NCBI GenBank assembly: GCA_016721565.1
Contig: JADKHW010000008.1
Location: 47,044-111,043 of the forward strand
Source of the DNA: a bacterium
GTDB lineage: Bacteria > Electryoneota > RPQS01
Direction of reading: 5' to 3'
Length of the DNA stretch: 64,000 nt
The translations under genes were made by a program, and so were the position numbers. Positions 1-8,344 of the stretch are shown in pieces; position 1 is the first letter of the stretch; each line of letters begins with the position of its first letter. Below the pieces are notes generated by a model. That model did no database searches, was not told the DNA's origin, and saw nothing but the letters and a program-made list of their open reading frames with translations.

Positions 1-573
1 TGCGACAGGCTGCAAGAGAATATAAGGAATCGTCTCTTGAGCCTTTACGATCTCACTAAGCTTCAGCGATCCTGCCATTAATACAACAGCAAGCACAGCT
101 AAGAGCATCGGAATTTCATAACTGATATTCTGAGCAACGGCTCGTAATGCGCCAAGCAGCGAGTACTTATTGTTGGATGACCATCCGGCCATCAGAATGC
201 CGAGCAGTGCGATATTAGAGATCGCAAGTAGATAGAGCGCGCCGACATTAAGATCGGAGACGCCAACCCCCTCAGCTATAGGAATCGCGGCAATCAGGAG
301 AGGTGCAGGCAGGAACGCGATGATCGGCGCTAATAGGAAAACGTATTGATCAACCGATTTTGGCGTGATCATCTCCTTGCCTAAAAGTTTCAGCGCATCG
401 GCAAATGTCTGCAATAAGCCGAACGGTCCGACCTCGGTAGGTCCCATGCGATTTTGTATTACCGCTGAAACCTTGCGCTCGAGCCAGACGAGAAATAGCG
501 CGTTTAGTGTGACGAATGTGATGACCGCCGTAAAGGCCAAGACTATTCGCAGTAGAATGTCAAATATACTCAC
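1..573 (-). CDS. nuoH: NADH-quinone oxidoreductase subunit H (NuoH), C-terminus outside the window
   Basis: This is the membrane subunit of respiratory complex I that sits at the quinone site, next to the NuoB/NuoCD arm. About 190 N-terminal residues are present. The translation shows a first membrane helix, the conserved WLERKVSAVIQNRMGPTEVG-type segment near residue 32, FGLLQTFADALKLLGKE, and then several hydrophobic helices including QNISYEIPM near residue 150. All are hallmarks of the NuoH/Nqo8 family, which is usually about 330 residues long. The start is GTG at 571-573, which overlaps the nuoCD stop as GTGA, so translation is probably coupled. The gene follows nuoCD directly, where nuoE, nuoF and nuoG would usually lie. 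The remainder, and probably nuoI-N, lie beyond base 1. Confidence 0.95.
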   Translation of the reverse strand, partial: MSIFDILLRIVLAFTAVITFVTLNALFLVWLERKVSAVIQNRMGPTEVGPFGLLQTFADALKLLGKEMITPKSVDQYVFLLAPIIAFLPAPLLIAAIPIAEGVGVSDLNVGALYLLAISNIALLGILMAGWSSNNKYSLLGALRAVAQNISYEIPMLLAVLAVVLMAGSLKLSEIVKAQETIPYILLQPVA

Positions 574-2225
574 CGGTCAATCTCCGGAATTATGACGTCC
601 AAGCTGCCGAGAATTGAAACCACGTCTGCCACGCGCGTGCCGGGCATCAACTGTTCAACAGTTTGCAAATTTGCGAAGGACGGTACGCGAACTTTGAGAC
701 GGTAGGGAATCTGCGAACCATCTGCAATTAGATACCAACCAATAATGCCGCGGGGGCCTTCCGTCACTGAATAGTACTCGCCTGCGGGAACTTTGAATAT
801 CTTGGGAACTTTGGAACGAACCGGACCGTCTTCGAGCTTCAACAATGCTTGTTCGACCAGATTCACGCTCTGTTCGAGTTCTGCCATGCGGACGCGCGAG
901 CGACTGAGGCAATCACCGCCGGTTTCGAAGGGGACTTTCCATTCGAGTTCTTTATACAATTCGCAATACGGCTCGTCTCGGCGGGCGTCGTAGTCGACTC
1001 CTGAGCCGCGCAAACACGGGCCGCTTACTCCGTACTCAATTGCAAGCTCGGGTGATATGATTCCGACTTTGTCCGTACGCATCAGGAATATCTCGTTGCC
1101 GATCACCAGTTTATCGTATTCAACGAGTCGTTTGCGCATGTCCCTCATCAATTCGGAAATTTCCAAAGAGAATGTGCTGTAGACGTCATTGCGAACACCG
1201 CCTGCAACAATATATGAAGTAGTCATACGTTGACCAGTCGCACGCTCAAAGATTGTAAGAATGCGTTCGCGGTCTTCAAAACAATAGAGGAACGGCGTAA
1301 TCGCGCCCAAGTCGAGCAGATATGTACCAAGCCACACAAGGTGGCTAGCGATACGGCTCAGCTCGCACATGATGACGCGCAAGACTTCGGCGCGCGGAGT
1401 CGATTCAATTCCTGTCGCTGTTTCAAGGAGTCTTGCGAAACCCCAATTGTAGTTCAGAGGCGACAGGTAGTCCATGCGGTCCGTGTACGGAAGGAACTGT
1501 ACGTACTGTTTCTTTTCCGCGAGCTTCTCTGTGCCGCGATGGCTATATCCGAGATGGCAACGCCCGCCGAGTATGGTCTCCCCTTCTACATGCAATAGAA
1601 TACGAAGAACGCCGTGGGTTGATGGGTGTTGCGGACCCATGTTGAGGAAGAAATCGCTGCGTAACCCTGTCGACTGGCCAAGCTTCGTTGCCGCTTGAAC
1701 GTCGAGTTCGGGAATCTCTACAGTATCTTCAGGAATAACGATCGGTGCGCCGTGAAAATCTTTGCGAAGCGGATGAAATTTCGTGAAGTGCGGCAGCAGC
1801 AACGGGCGGAGATGCGGATGATCGATGAAGTTAACTCCAAACATGTCGAAAACTTCGCGCTCATACCAGTCCGCGCCGCCATAGACATTCGTCAATGTCG
1901 GCAATGTAGCGGTTTCGCGGTCGGTTTTAGCACGGAGTTTGACACGCGGGCCTTCATTGTCGGCCTTAAACAAATAAAGCACTTCAAACTCCGGCTGCCG
2001 ATCTACACCGACCAGCGTTTCCAGAGAGAAGTGCCCATGCTTTAAGATGCTCGCGACCGCGCAGAGACTCTGTGGAGTCACTTGCGCGTCCACGTCCATT
2101 CCCGACTTTGAATAATCCAGACTGCTAACTTCGGTCGCCCCGGCTTTGCGTAACCTCTCGATCAACTCGGGGTACACAGCCTTCTGTTCCGCCACAGGTT
2201 CGACTGCTTCAGGCTCGAGTGGCAT
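570..2225 (-). CDS. nuoCD: NADH-quinone oxidoreductase fused subunit C/D (NuoCD)
   Basis: This is the fused 30-kDa and 49-kDa peripheral subunits of complex I, forming part of the quinone chamber. Residues 1 to about 165 are NuoC-like, with the signature DWYEREVFDMFGVNF near 119-133 and HPLRKDF at 151-157. A linker leads to the NuoD part, which begins around residue 190 with NMGPQHPSTHG (195-205) and contains GYSHRGTEKLAE, a segment near GPCLRGSGVDYD, and the C-terminal end DVIIPEIDR typical of NuoD. The 551-residue length fits a CD fusion, as in Escherichia coli and Bacteroides. Its start overlaps the end of nuoB by 17 bases and its stop overlaps nuoH. No NuoE, F or G sequence is present in this gene or after it. 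Confidence 0.96.
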   Translation of the reverse strand: MPLEPEAVEPVAEQKAVYPELIERLRKAGATEVSSLDYSKSGMDVDAQVTPQSLCAVASILKHGHFSLETLVGVDRQPEFEVLYLFKADNEGPRVKLRAKTDRETATLPTLTNVYGGADWYEREVFDMFGVNFIDHPHLRPLLLPHFTKFHPLRKDFHGAPIVIPEDTVEIPELDVQAATKLGQSTGLRSDFFLNMGPQHPSTHGVLRILLHVEGETILGGRCHLGYSHRGTEKLAEKKQYVQFLPYTDRMDYLSPLNYNWGFARLLETATGIESTPRAEVLRVIMCELSRIASHLVWLGTYLLDLGAITPFLYCFEDRERILTIFERATGQRMTTSYIVAGGVRNDVYSTFSLEISELMRDMRKRLVEYDKLVIGNEIFLMRTDKVGIISPELAIEYGVSGPCLRGSGVDYDARRDEPYCELYKELEWKVPFETGGDCLSRSRVRMAELEQSVNLVEQALLKLEDGPVRSKVPKIFKVPAGEYYSVTEGPRGIIGWYLIADGSQIPYRLKVRVPSFANLQTVEQLMPGTRVADVVSILGSLDVIIPEIDR

Positions 2226-2751
2226 TTGTACTTCCTGACTTTATTCTTTCCTGCAGTTCCAAGATTGCGTGTAGCAACGCTTCCGGCCGCGGAGGACAAC
2301 CCGGTACAAAAATATCTACCGGAACAATCTTTTCCACACCTTGCAGAACTGCATAGTTATCGTCTTGATCAAACGGTCCGCCGCAAATTGCGCAAGAACC
2401 GAGTGCAATCACCCACTTGGGCGACGGCATCTGATCATATAATCTCTTAATAATCGGCGCCATTTTCAGATTCACCGTACCAGCTACAATCATCAGGTCG
2501 GCCTGACGGGGTGAATTGCGAAACACTCCGGCGCCGAAGCGATCCGCGTCGTACCGGCTCGCCGATGCGGCCATCATCTCGATAGCGCAGCAGGCGATGC
2601 CGAATGTCAAAGGCCATAACGAATTAGCACGCGCAAGGTCCAACGCTTTTTGCAAAGGCAGGAACTGCACAATCGGCGGAATATGATCTGTGTCCGCACC
2701 AGCTTCTTCGTGGCTCGTACTCTGGAGGGATTCGCTCATCGTTATTCCCAT
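2209..2751 (-). CDS. nuoB: NADH-quinone oxidoreductase subunit B (NuoB)
   Basis: This is the 20-kDa (PSST) subunit of complex I, which carries the N2 [4Fe-4S] cluster that reduces quinone. The translation has the adjacent cysteine pair C54-C55 in GIACCAIEMM, then SRYDADRFG, a third cysteine in the ALGSCAICGG segment, and a fourth in DIFVPGCPPRP. These are the four cluster ligands expected of the family. The 180-residue length is normal. Two starts are possible: ATG at 2751, which overlaps nuoA by 10 bases, or ATG at 2739 just after the nuoA stop. I list the longer form. The gene lies in the nuoA-B-CD-H order, and the last 17 bases are shared with nuoCD. Confidence 0.96.
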   Translation of the reverse strand: MGITMSESLQSTSHEEAGADTDHIPPIVQFLPLQKALDLARANSLWPLTFGIACCAIEMMAASASRYDADRFGAGVFRNSPRQADLMIVAGTVNLKMAPIIKRLYDQMPSPKWVIALGSCAICGGPFDQDDNYAVLQGVEKIVPVDIFVPGCPPRPEALLHAILELQERIKSGSTNATRA

Positions 2752-3104
2752 TCCAGCACTTTCTTCTTAAGCGCATATACCAATGATAGACTCAAAATAA
2801 TCAAAAAGGCGCCGACTTCAATCACCGGCAGCCAACTGTCCCATGAACGGAGAATCACGACACACGGCACGATGAACGCGGTTTCAACGTCGAACGCCAT
2901 AAACACGAGCGCATATATATAGTAGTGTGCGCGCACCTGCACCCAGGCTTCACCGATGATCGGCTCACCGCTCTCGTACGTGTCACCACGGAAGCGGCCT
3001 TTGCTTCGCGGTGAGATCAAATACGGCAACAGCACGAGGAAAGCGCCAAACGCCAGTGTGCCGATGCCCATTGAAAAAGGTAATATGTTATAAAGTTGTT
3101 CCAT
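2742..3104 (-). CDS. nuoA: NADH-quinone oxidoreductase subunit A (NuoA)
   Basis: This is a small membrane subunit of complex I. The 120 residues form three hydrophobic helices. Between the first and second is the conserved loop with the YESGEPIIGEAW segment, and the second helix carries VFMAFDVETAFIVP, the family signature. The N-terminal helix is near residues 11-30 and the last near 95-113. Its ATG shares one base with the stop of the upstream nfnB gene (TAATG), so nfnB and nuoA are very probably translated from one message. Its end overlaps the longer nuoB start. The length is usual for NuoA. Confidence 0.95.
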   Translation of the reverse strand: MEQLYNILPFSMGIGTLAFGAFLVLLPYLISPRSKGRFRGDTYESGEPIIGEAWVQVRAHYYIYALVFMAFDVETAFIVPCVVILRSWDSWLPVIEVGAFLIILSLSLVYALKKKVLEWE

Positions 3105-4543
3105 TAGCTGGCCTGCATGTTTTGCTTTGCAGGCAGATTCATTAGGTATTCGTGCATCGCGGTGGCAGCCTTACGGCCCGCGCCCATTGCAAGAATCACG
3201 GTTGCTGCGCCGCTAACGATATCGCCGCCGGCATATACGCCGCGTTTGCTCGTTTCATTGGTGTCGGGATCGACTTTAATCGTTCCCCATTTCGTCAATT
3301 CAAGATCGGGAGTTGCTTTGGTCAAAATTGGGTTCGGCGCGTTACCTACTGCGACAATCACCGCATCACATTCGAGGTTAAACTCGCTGCCTTTAATTTC
3401 AACCGGTTTGCGGCGTCCGGATGCATCGGGTTCACCGAGTTCCATGCGAATGCAGCGAATGGCTTTCACGCGGCCGTTCTCGTCGCCGATGACTTCTACC
3501 GGATTGCAGAGCAGGCTAAACTCAATGCCTTCGGCCTTCGCATGATGAACTTCTTCCTTGCGGGCAGGAAGCTCCTCTTCCGAGCGGCGATAAACCAGCG
3601 AAACGCGGGCTTGGTTCAACCGCTTGGCGACGCGTGCTGAGTCCATTGCCGTGTTGCCGCCGCCTACTACAACAGTATGCTTGGCGTGTAGCACGGGAGT
3701 ATCAAATTCTGGGAAGCGATCCGCGCCAAGAAGATTAATTCGCGTCAAGAACTCATTCGAACTGAACACACCGATCAGATTCTCGCCCGGTACGCCGAGC
3801 ATCTTCGGCAATCCTGCTCCGGTACCGATGAATACCGCGTCGTAGCCTTCCTCGAACAATTCATCAAGCGTGACCGTAACACCAATGACGACGTTATAGA
3901 CAAATTTTACCCCGAGGCGTTCGATGTACTCAATCTCGGATTTAACAATCGCGCGCGGTAGTCGAAACTCTGGGATTCCGTAAGCTAGAACACCCGCGGG
4001 GCGATGCAGCGCTTCAAATATAGTAACGTCATGGCCGAGCTTCGCCAAATCTCCAGCTACGGTCAACCCAGCGGGACCTGAACCAGCGATGGCAATTCTG
4101 CGGCCTGTGGTTTCAACGACTTCACGCGTCGTGATTGTGCGATGTGCGCGTTCCCAATCGGCCACGAATTTCTCGAGATTACCAATGGCAACGGGATCGT
4201 GCTTGATGCCTTCGATGCACACGGCTTCGCATTGCTCTTCCTGCGGGCACACGCGCCCACAGACAGCGGGAAGAGAATTGGTCGTCCGCAAAGTATCTGC
4301 GGCGTCTTGATATCTTCCTTCACGAACTTCGCGGAGGAACTTCGGTATATTGATATTGACAGGACACCCAGCGACGCATTTCGGATTCTTGCAATCGAGA
4401 CAACGCTCGGCTTCGGCGCGCGCCATTTCTTCCGTGTACCCCAATGGCACTTCGTCAAAGCCTTTGACGCGCTCTAAGGGGTCGCGTTCGGGCATGGGCG
4501 TGCGCGTCGGATGCGCCTTTAGATTACGCTTCTGCTCGGACAT
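3104..4543 (-). CDS. nfnB: NADH-dependent reduced ferredoxin:NADP+ oxidoreductase large subunit (NfnB; NADPH glutamate synthase small-subunit fold)
   Basis: This flavoprotein belongs to the glutamate synthase small-subunit/GltD family. The 479 residues contain an N-terminal double iron-sulfur domain with cysteines C48, C51, C56, C60 and C95, C99, C105, C109, an FAD dinucleotide motif GSGPAG at 154-159, and a second NADP-binding GGGNTAMD motif near residue 293. On its own it could be called NADPH-dependent glutamate synthase. It directly follows a ferredoxin-NADP reductase-like partner and overlaps it by 20 bases. That pair is the arrangement of the electron-bifurcating transhydrogenase NfnAB known from Clostridium kluyveri and Thermotoga. 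The product would exchange electrons between NADPH, NADH and ferredoxin in the cytoplasm. Its stop is coupled to nuoA. Bifurcating activity is inferred. Confidence 0.85.
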   Translation of the reverse strand: MSEQKRNLKAHPTRTPMPERDPLERVKGFDEVPLGYTEEMARAEAERCLDCKNPKCVAGCPVNINIPKFLREVREGRYQDAADTLRTTNSLPAVCGRVCPQEEQCEAVCIEGIKHDPVAIGNLEKFVADWERAHRTITTREVVETTGRRIAIAGSGPAGLTVAGDLAKLGHDVTIFEALHRPAGVLAYGIPEFRLPRAIVKSEIEYIERLGVKFVYNVVIGVTVTLDELFEEGYDAVFIGTGAGLPKMLGVPGENLIGVFSSNEFLTRINLLGADRFPEFDTPVLHAKHTVVVGGGNTAMDSARVAKRLNQARVSLVYRRSEEELPARKEEVHHAKAEGIEFSLLCNPVEVIGDENGRVKAIRCIRMELGEPDASGRRKPVEIKGSEFNLECDAVIVAVGNAPNPILTKATPDLELTKWGTIKVDPDTNETSKRGVYAGGDIVSGAATVILAMGAGRKAATAMHEYLMNLPAKQNMQAS

Positions 4544-5393
4544 GTTTGATCATTTCATTAAGTTGGCACTGATGCGCATGTTCGACTGCTTCATGCTCTT
4601 CATTAATATAAGATCGGTTGCGCATCATTAATTCGTTGAAGTCCACACCATGAATGTCGAATTCGGGACCTTCAACGCAGGCAAATCTTGTTACATTATT
4701 AACCGTTACGCGGCACGCTCCACACATACCCGTACCGTCCAGCATAATCGGATTCAAGGATGCAAGGCCGGGGATTCCCCATTGGCCCATAGTCTTTGCG
4801 GCGGCACGCATCATCGGGACAGGGCCAACTGCAATGCCGTATGTGAAGCGCGTTCCGGTTTCACACCAACTGTTTAGCACGTCGGTTACAAAACCTTTTG
4901 TGCCAAACGTGCCATCATCTGTACAGACTCTAACCTCATCGCATACTGTTTCAAATTCTTCGGTGAGAATTAACAAGTCTTTCGAACGAGCGCCGATGAT
5001 CGCATGGACTTTGTTTCCGCCTGCTTTGGCGGCTTTCGCAATCGGAAGCAATGGAGCAGAGCCGACACCGCCGCCAATCACAATGAGGTTGCCCCAATTG
5101 TGAATGTGTGTGGCTTGCCCAAGAGGTCCAACGAGATCGAGAATGAAATCGCCAGTCTTGAGCTGGGCGAACTCTTCGGTTGTTTTGCCTGCAACTTGAA
5201 CAATTAGGCGAATCTGTCCGCTTTGGGGATTGGTTTCGACAACGGTCAGCGGAATGCGTTCACCGTGATCGTGCAATCTCAGAATAATAAACTGTCCGGC
5301 AGCGTGCTTTGTCGCAATACGAGGCGCTTCGACCCAGTATTCGTAAATCTTGTCAGCAAGCTGGCGGGCAGAGTGAATAAGATATCCAGACAT
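4524..5393 (-). CDS. nfnA: NADH-dependent reduced ferredoxin:NADP+ oxidoreductase small subunit (NfnA; sulfide/dihydroorotate dehydrogenase electron-transfer-like)
   Basis: This 289-residue protein has the ferredoxin-NADP reductase fold. An N-terminal FAD barrel includes GQFIILRLHDHGERIPLTV around residues 33-51. An NAD-binding half includes GGGVGSAPLLPIAKA near 108. The C-terminus holds a [2Fe-2S] site, MLDGTGMCGACRV with a further cysteine in RFACVEGPEFD. This domain set fits the small subunit of NfnAB and the related SudB and PyrK-like electron-transfer proteins. The gene starts three bases after the korC stop, and its end overlaps nfnB by 20 bases. It would take NADH on one side and hand electrons to NfnB. 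The pairing with NfnB is what decides this name over SudB. Confidence 0.85.
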   Translation of the reverse strand: MSGYLIHSARQLADKIYEYWVEAPRIATKHAAGQFIILRLHDHGERIPLTVVETNPQSGQIRLIVQVAGKTTEEFAQLKTGDFILDLVGPLGQATHIHNWGNLIVIGGGVGSAPLLPIAKAAKAGGNKVHAIIGARSKDLLILTEEFETVCDEVRVCTDDGTFGTKGFVTDVLNSWCETGTRFTYGIAVGPVPMMRAAAKTMGQWGIPGLASLNPIMLDGTGMCGACRVTVNNVTRFACVEGPEFDIHGVDFNELMMRNRSYINEEHEAVEHAHQCQLNEMIKHVRAEA

Positions 5394-5396
5394 AAT

Positions 5397-5969
5397 TTAG
5401 GCGACCGCCAGCGCAAGTTCATCGCGCGGAACGGGTTTTGTTTCATCTACAATGTCCCAGCCTGCGCGGAAGGCAAGCAGGTTCTTTTCGACTGTACCTG
5501 ACGGTGCATTTTTTTCAATTGTGCGAATCATCTCATCTTGTGGGATGGTAGACATCAATCGACAGAAGATTCCCAATGAGACGGCGCTTGTGTAGACAGG
5601 TTTCTCAACGGCTTGCTTCGTCACCTGAATGATCGAGATGGGATAGATCATTTGTGGACCGGGACCGACCTTGGTCACGAGATTGGGATCCACGACCACG
5701 ATGGAATCCTGCTTTAATTGTGTCGCAAACAGGTTCCACGCGCCTTGAGCCAAACAAAGGAAAAAATCGATGCTGGTCAAACGCGGATAACCGATTGGGT
5801 TCTTGTCAATCAACACGTCAACACTGGTCGGGCCGCCGCGAACTTGTGCAGTATAAGTTGGGCTTTGCAGTGCATTCAAGCCCATATTGTGTGCCGCAAG
5901 CGCGACCCATTCACCAGCAAGAATATTACCTTGACCGCCGACTCCTGCAAAGCGAATTTCAGTTCTCAC
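5397..5969 (-). CDS. korC: 2-oxoacid:ferredoxin oxidoreductase gamma subunit (KorC)
   Basis: This is the gamma subunit of a 2-oxoacid:acceptor oxidoreductase, most likely for 2-oxoglutarate. Near the N-terminus it has FAGVGGQGNILAGE, the conserved glycine-rich motif of the family, followed by PTYTAQVRGGPTSVDV and a domain of about 190 residues. I place the start at GTG 5967-5969 because a strong ribosome binding site, GGAGGAG, lies a few bases upstream. The in-frame GTG at 5993 would add eight residues and has no comparable site. With this start the overlap with korB is 11 bases, the same overlap as between korA and korB. The gene order korD-A-B-C matches KGOR operons. Confidence 0.9.
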   Translation of the reverse strand: MRTEIRFAGVGGQGNILAGEWVALAAHNMGLNALQSPTYTAQVRGGPTSVDVLIDKNPIGYPRLTSIDFFLCLAQGAWNLFATQLKQDSIVVVDPNLVTKVGPGPQMIYPISIIQVTKQAVEKPVYTSAVSLGIFCRLMSTIPQDEMIRTIEKNAPSGTVEKNLLAFRAGWDIVDETKPVPRDELALAVA

Positions 5970-6861
5970 TGGGTTCTCCTCCGGCGCCTTCACGCTTTGG
6001 CTTCATGGCTTCGGCTTCCGCAATCTTGCGGGAAGCGTCGCGCACACGTTCTTGAGCGTGCTGTTGAAGTTTGTAGAAGCTTTCGCAGTATTCCGGCTTG
6101 TCCGTCTCTTTATGCAAAACGCCGATTGGGTATTTGCCGGACTTCTCTTCTGGGGTCATTTTGTCCCACTTGGTCAGCATTACCGCATTTGAGGCAATGT
6201 GCTCAATCAACTCTGCCGGATCCGGATGCTGATTGCGGCGGCCATACTGTGTATGACAATTTGACATGACTTCAATCACGGCGAAACCCTTGTGGGCCAT
6301 ACCGCCTTTAATCAGACGTTCGAGATAGATACCGTTTGCAACATGCCCACGCGCAACATAGGTTGCTCCGGCCGCAATGGTCAACTTACACAAATCAAAG
6401 CCGGGATCAATGTTGCCATACGGTGCTGTCGCAGCGCGCGCCCCTCCTGGAGTTGTGGGCGAAAACTGACCGCCCGTCATGCCGTAGATTTCATTGTTCA
6501 CTATGATCATTGTAATGTTGATGTTGCGACGGCAGCTATGAATCAAATGATTACCACCAATAGCCGCCGAGTCGCCGTCACCGGCCATCACCACAACATT
6601 TTTGTCAGGAGCGGCCATCTTTAAGCCCGTCGCAAATGTCAATGCGCGTCCGTGCGTCGTGTGCAGTGTGTTCATGTCCACATATCCGGGAGCGCGTGAC
6701 GTGCAGCCGATACCGGACACAAAGCCAATTGTATCTTGGTTCCAGCCTAAGCTCTCCATGGCGCGAATTGCGGACTTCAGCACAATGCCAATTCCGCATC
6801 CAGGGCACCAAATGTGCGGCATCAGATCCTGCCGCAGCCAATTTGCATAATTAAAGGCCAC
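5959..6861 (-). CDS. korB: 2-oxoacid:ferredoxin oxidoreductase beta subunit (KorB), thiamine diphosphate-binding
   Basis: This is the catalytic thiamine diphosphate subunit. It carries the CPGCG motif at residues 19-23 (from the chosen start), GIGCTSRAPGYVD, the thiamine diphosphate/Mg motif MAGDGDSAAIGGNHLIH and VNNEIYGMTGGQFSPT. All are typical of KorB-type 2-oxoglutarate/2-oxoacid:ferredoxin oxidoreductases. I choose GTG 6859-6861 because GAGGT stands at the right distance upstream. A TTG at 6885 is the longer alternative. The start overlaps the korA stop by 11 bases. The C-terminus, after residue 280, is charged and probably flexible. The enzyme would oxidise a 2-oxoacid with CoA and reduce ferredoxin in the cytoplasm; 2-oxoglutarate is inferred from overall KorAB resemblance. 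Confidence 0.92.
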   Translation of the reverse strand: MAFNYANWLRQDLMPHIWCPGCGIGIVLKSAIRAMESLGWNQDTIGFVSGIGCTSRAPGYVDMNTLHTTHGRALTFATGLKMAAPDKNVVVMAGDGDSAAIGGNHLIHSCRRNINITMIIVNNEIYGMTGGQFSPTTPGGARAATAPYGNIDPGFDLCKLTIAAGATYVARGHVANGIYLERLIKGGMAHKGFAVIEVMSNCHTQYGRRNQHPDPAELIEHIASNAVMLTKWDKMTPEEKSGKYPIGVLHKETDKPEYCESFYKLQQHAQERVRDASRKIAEAEAMKPKREGAGGEPSEN

Positions 6862-7981
6862 GATATACCTCGCGAATCTTGTCAATCACTTGTTGCGGCT
6901 CAATCGGTACACCACCGACACAATTTACGCCATGCAGCTGCACGTCGCGGCGCATGGCAGCACGCTCTACTTCGCCGCGCAGCATGCCCATGTTCATTTC
7001 AGGAACGATCACGGCGCGCACTTTGTCAACCAATTCGCGTATAGTCGCCGTCGGGAATGGCCAGAATGTGATGATGCGCATCAGGCCAGCCTTAATTCCT
7101 TCTGCGCGTGCGATGTCAACGGCCTCTTTTGAAGCTCGGCCAGGTGATCCGAACGCAATTAAAGCGATCTCGGCGTCTTCAAGCATGTAAGTGTCGTTGC
7201 GCTCGATCTCTTTTTGATTGAGTTCGATTTTGTTGACTAAATGCTCAATTCCGCGCTGTATAATCGCTGGAGTCGTAGTTGCAAACCCTCGTTCGTTGTG
7301 CGAGAGACCCGTAATATGAATATGCTTCCCCTGATAGAAGTCATGGAACGGACGGAAGCTATTCGCCCCGTAACGTTCCTGATACCAAGTACGTGGGTGA
7401 ATGGGGCCGAGGTCTTCGTCAGTTGGGATGTCAAAGCTCTCTGTTGTATGTGCAATGATTTCGTCAATCAATAGCATCACGGGTGTTCGATAGGCTTCGG
7501 ACAAATGGAAGGCGCGAACGGTTTCGCGATAGACTTCAGCGGGAGTTCCGGGCGTCAAGGCAATCATCGAATGATCGCCGTGGGTGCCCCAACGGGCTTG
7601 CATGATATCGGACTGAGCTGGTGCAGTCGGTGCGCCGGTTGATGGACCACCACGTTGAACATCTACGATTACGCATGGCGTTTCGGACATAATTGCGTAG
7701 CCGATGTTCTCCTGTTTGAGCGAGAATCCCGGACCGGACGTCGCTGTCATAGCTTTGGCACCGCCTAAGGAGCCACCGACAACCGCGCCCATTGCGGCAA
7801 TTTCATCTTCCATTTGTAGAAAGACGCCACCAGTTTGTGGGAGCCTAAGCGAGAGCAACGCAGCAATTTCTGAGGATGGGGTAATCGGATACCCCGCATA
7901 GAAGTTGCAGCCTGCACGCAAGGCCGCTTCGGCGATTGTTTCGTTGCCAGCCCAGAAGACACGGTCTTTATTATGAGTCAC
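6851..7981 (-). CDS. korA: 2-oxoacid:ferredoxin oxidoreductase alpha subunit (KorA)
   Basis: This 376-residue alpha subunit contains the pyrimidine-binding and domain II parts of the enzyme. Clear family motifs are FYAGYPITPSSE near residue 27, ATSGPGFSLKQE near 80-91, and QRGGPSTGAPTAPAQSDI near 109-126. The C-terminal half carries AFGSPGRASKEAV and PEMNMGMLRGEVER. The ATG overlaps the stop of the upstream ferredoxin gene as ATGA, so the two are probably translationally coupled. Length and motif order match KorA/OorA rather than pyruvate:ferredoxin oxidoreductase, which is usually organised differently. Substrate specificity cannot be proved from sequence alone. Confidence 0.93.
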   Translation of the reverse strand: MTHNKDRVFWAGNETIAEAALRAGCNFYAGYPITPSSEIAALLSLRLPQTGGVFLQMEDEIAAMGAVVGGSLGGAKAMTATSGPGFSLKQENIGYAIMSETPCVIVDVQRGGPSTGAPTAPAQSDIMQARWGTHGDHSMIALTPGTPAEVYRETVRAFHLSEAYRTPVMLLIDEIIAHTTESFDIPTDEDLGPIHPRTWYQERYGANSFRPFHDFYQGKHIHITGLSHNERGFATTTPAIIQRGIEHLVNKIELNQKEIERNDTYMLEDAEIALIAFGSPGRASKEAVDIARAEGIKAGLMRIITFWPFPTATIRELVDKVRAVIVPEMNMGMLRGEVERAAMRRDVQLHGVNCVGGVPIEPQQVIDKIREVYRGL

Positions 7982-8250
7982 GCCGCACCTCCTGCAGCGG
8001 GTTTGCTCTTGCCCTCAGCAAACACGCTAATAGCAAAATCGGGACATTCCGCTTCGCAGATGCCGCAACCATTACATGCTTCCATATTCGTCACTTTTAC
8101 GATCGAGCCTTCCCAGCGATCAGGCGATTCCACCATAGCCAGTGTTTTTGTCGGACACAGATCAACGCAGATGCGGCAGCCTTTGCACCACGTTTCGTGC
8201 ACCAACAATTTGAACTGCCCGTTCGCAGAGACTGTCTCTACGAGGCTCAT
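7978..8250 (-). CDS. korD: 2-oxoacid:ferredoxin oxidoreductase ferredoxin subunit (KorD), 2x[4Fe-4S]
   Basis: This is a small ferredoxin of about 90 residues with two [4Fe-4S] motifs. The first is C22-x2-C25-x2-C28-x3-C32-P, and the second is CNGCGICEAECP about 35 residues later. This fits the delta/ferredoxin subunit of KGOR, which wires the thiamine diphosphate enzyme to soluble ferredoxin. I choose ATG 8248-8250 because GAAGGAGAAG lies just upstream. An in-frame start at 8304 would add 18 unconserved residues. This is the first gene of the operon. A candidate promoter lies 95 bases further upstream. The Ala/Gly/Lys-rich C-terminus looks like a tail. Confidence 0.92.
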   Translation of the reverse strand: MSLVETVSANGQFKLLVHETWCKGCRICVDLCPTKTLAMVESPDRWEGSIVKVTNMEACNGCGICEAECPDFAISVFAEGKSKPAAGGAA

Positions 8251-8344
8251 AACTTCTCCTTCGTGTATCAGACTAAAGCAGTCAACTTTTGTAAATGCTC
8301 TCACGCACTAACTTGAGCCAACTGCGCATTTTCAAGCTGTTATC

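Noticed and set aside
1230..1598. 122-codon plus-strand frame inside nuoCD
   Set aside because: Shadow of the strongly conserved nuoCD coding sequence on the other strand.
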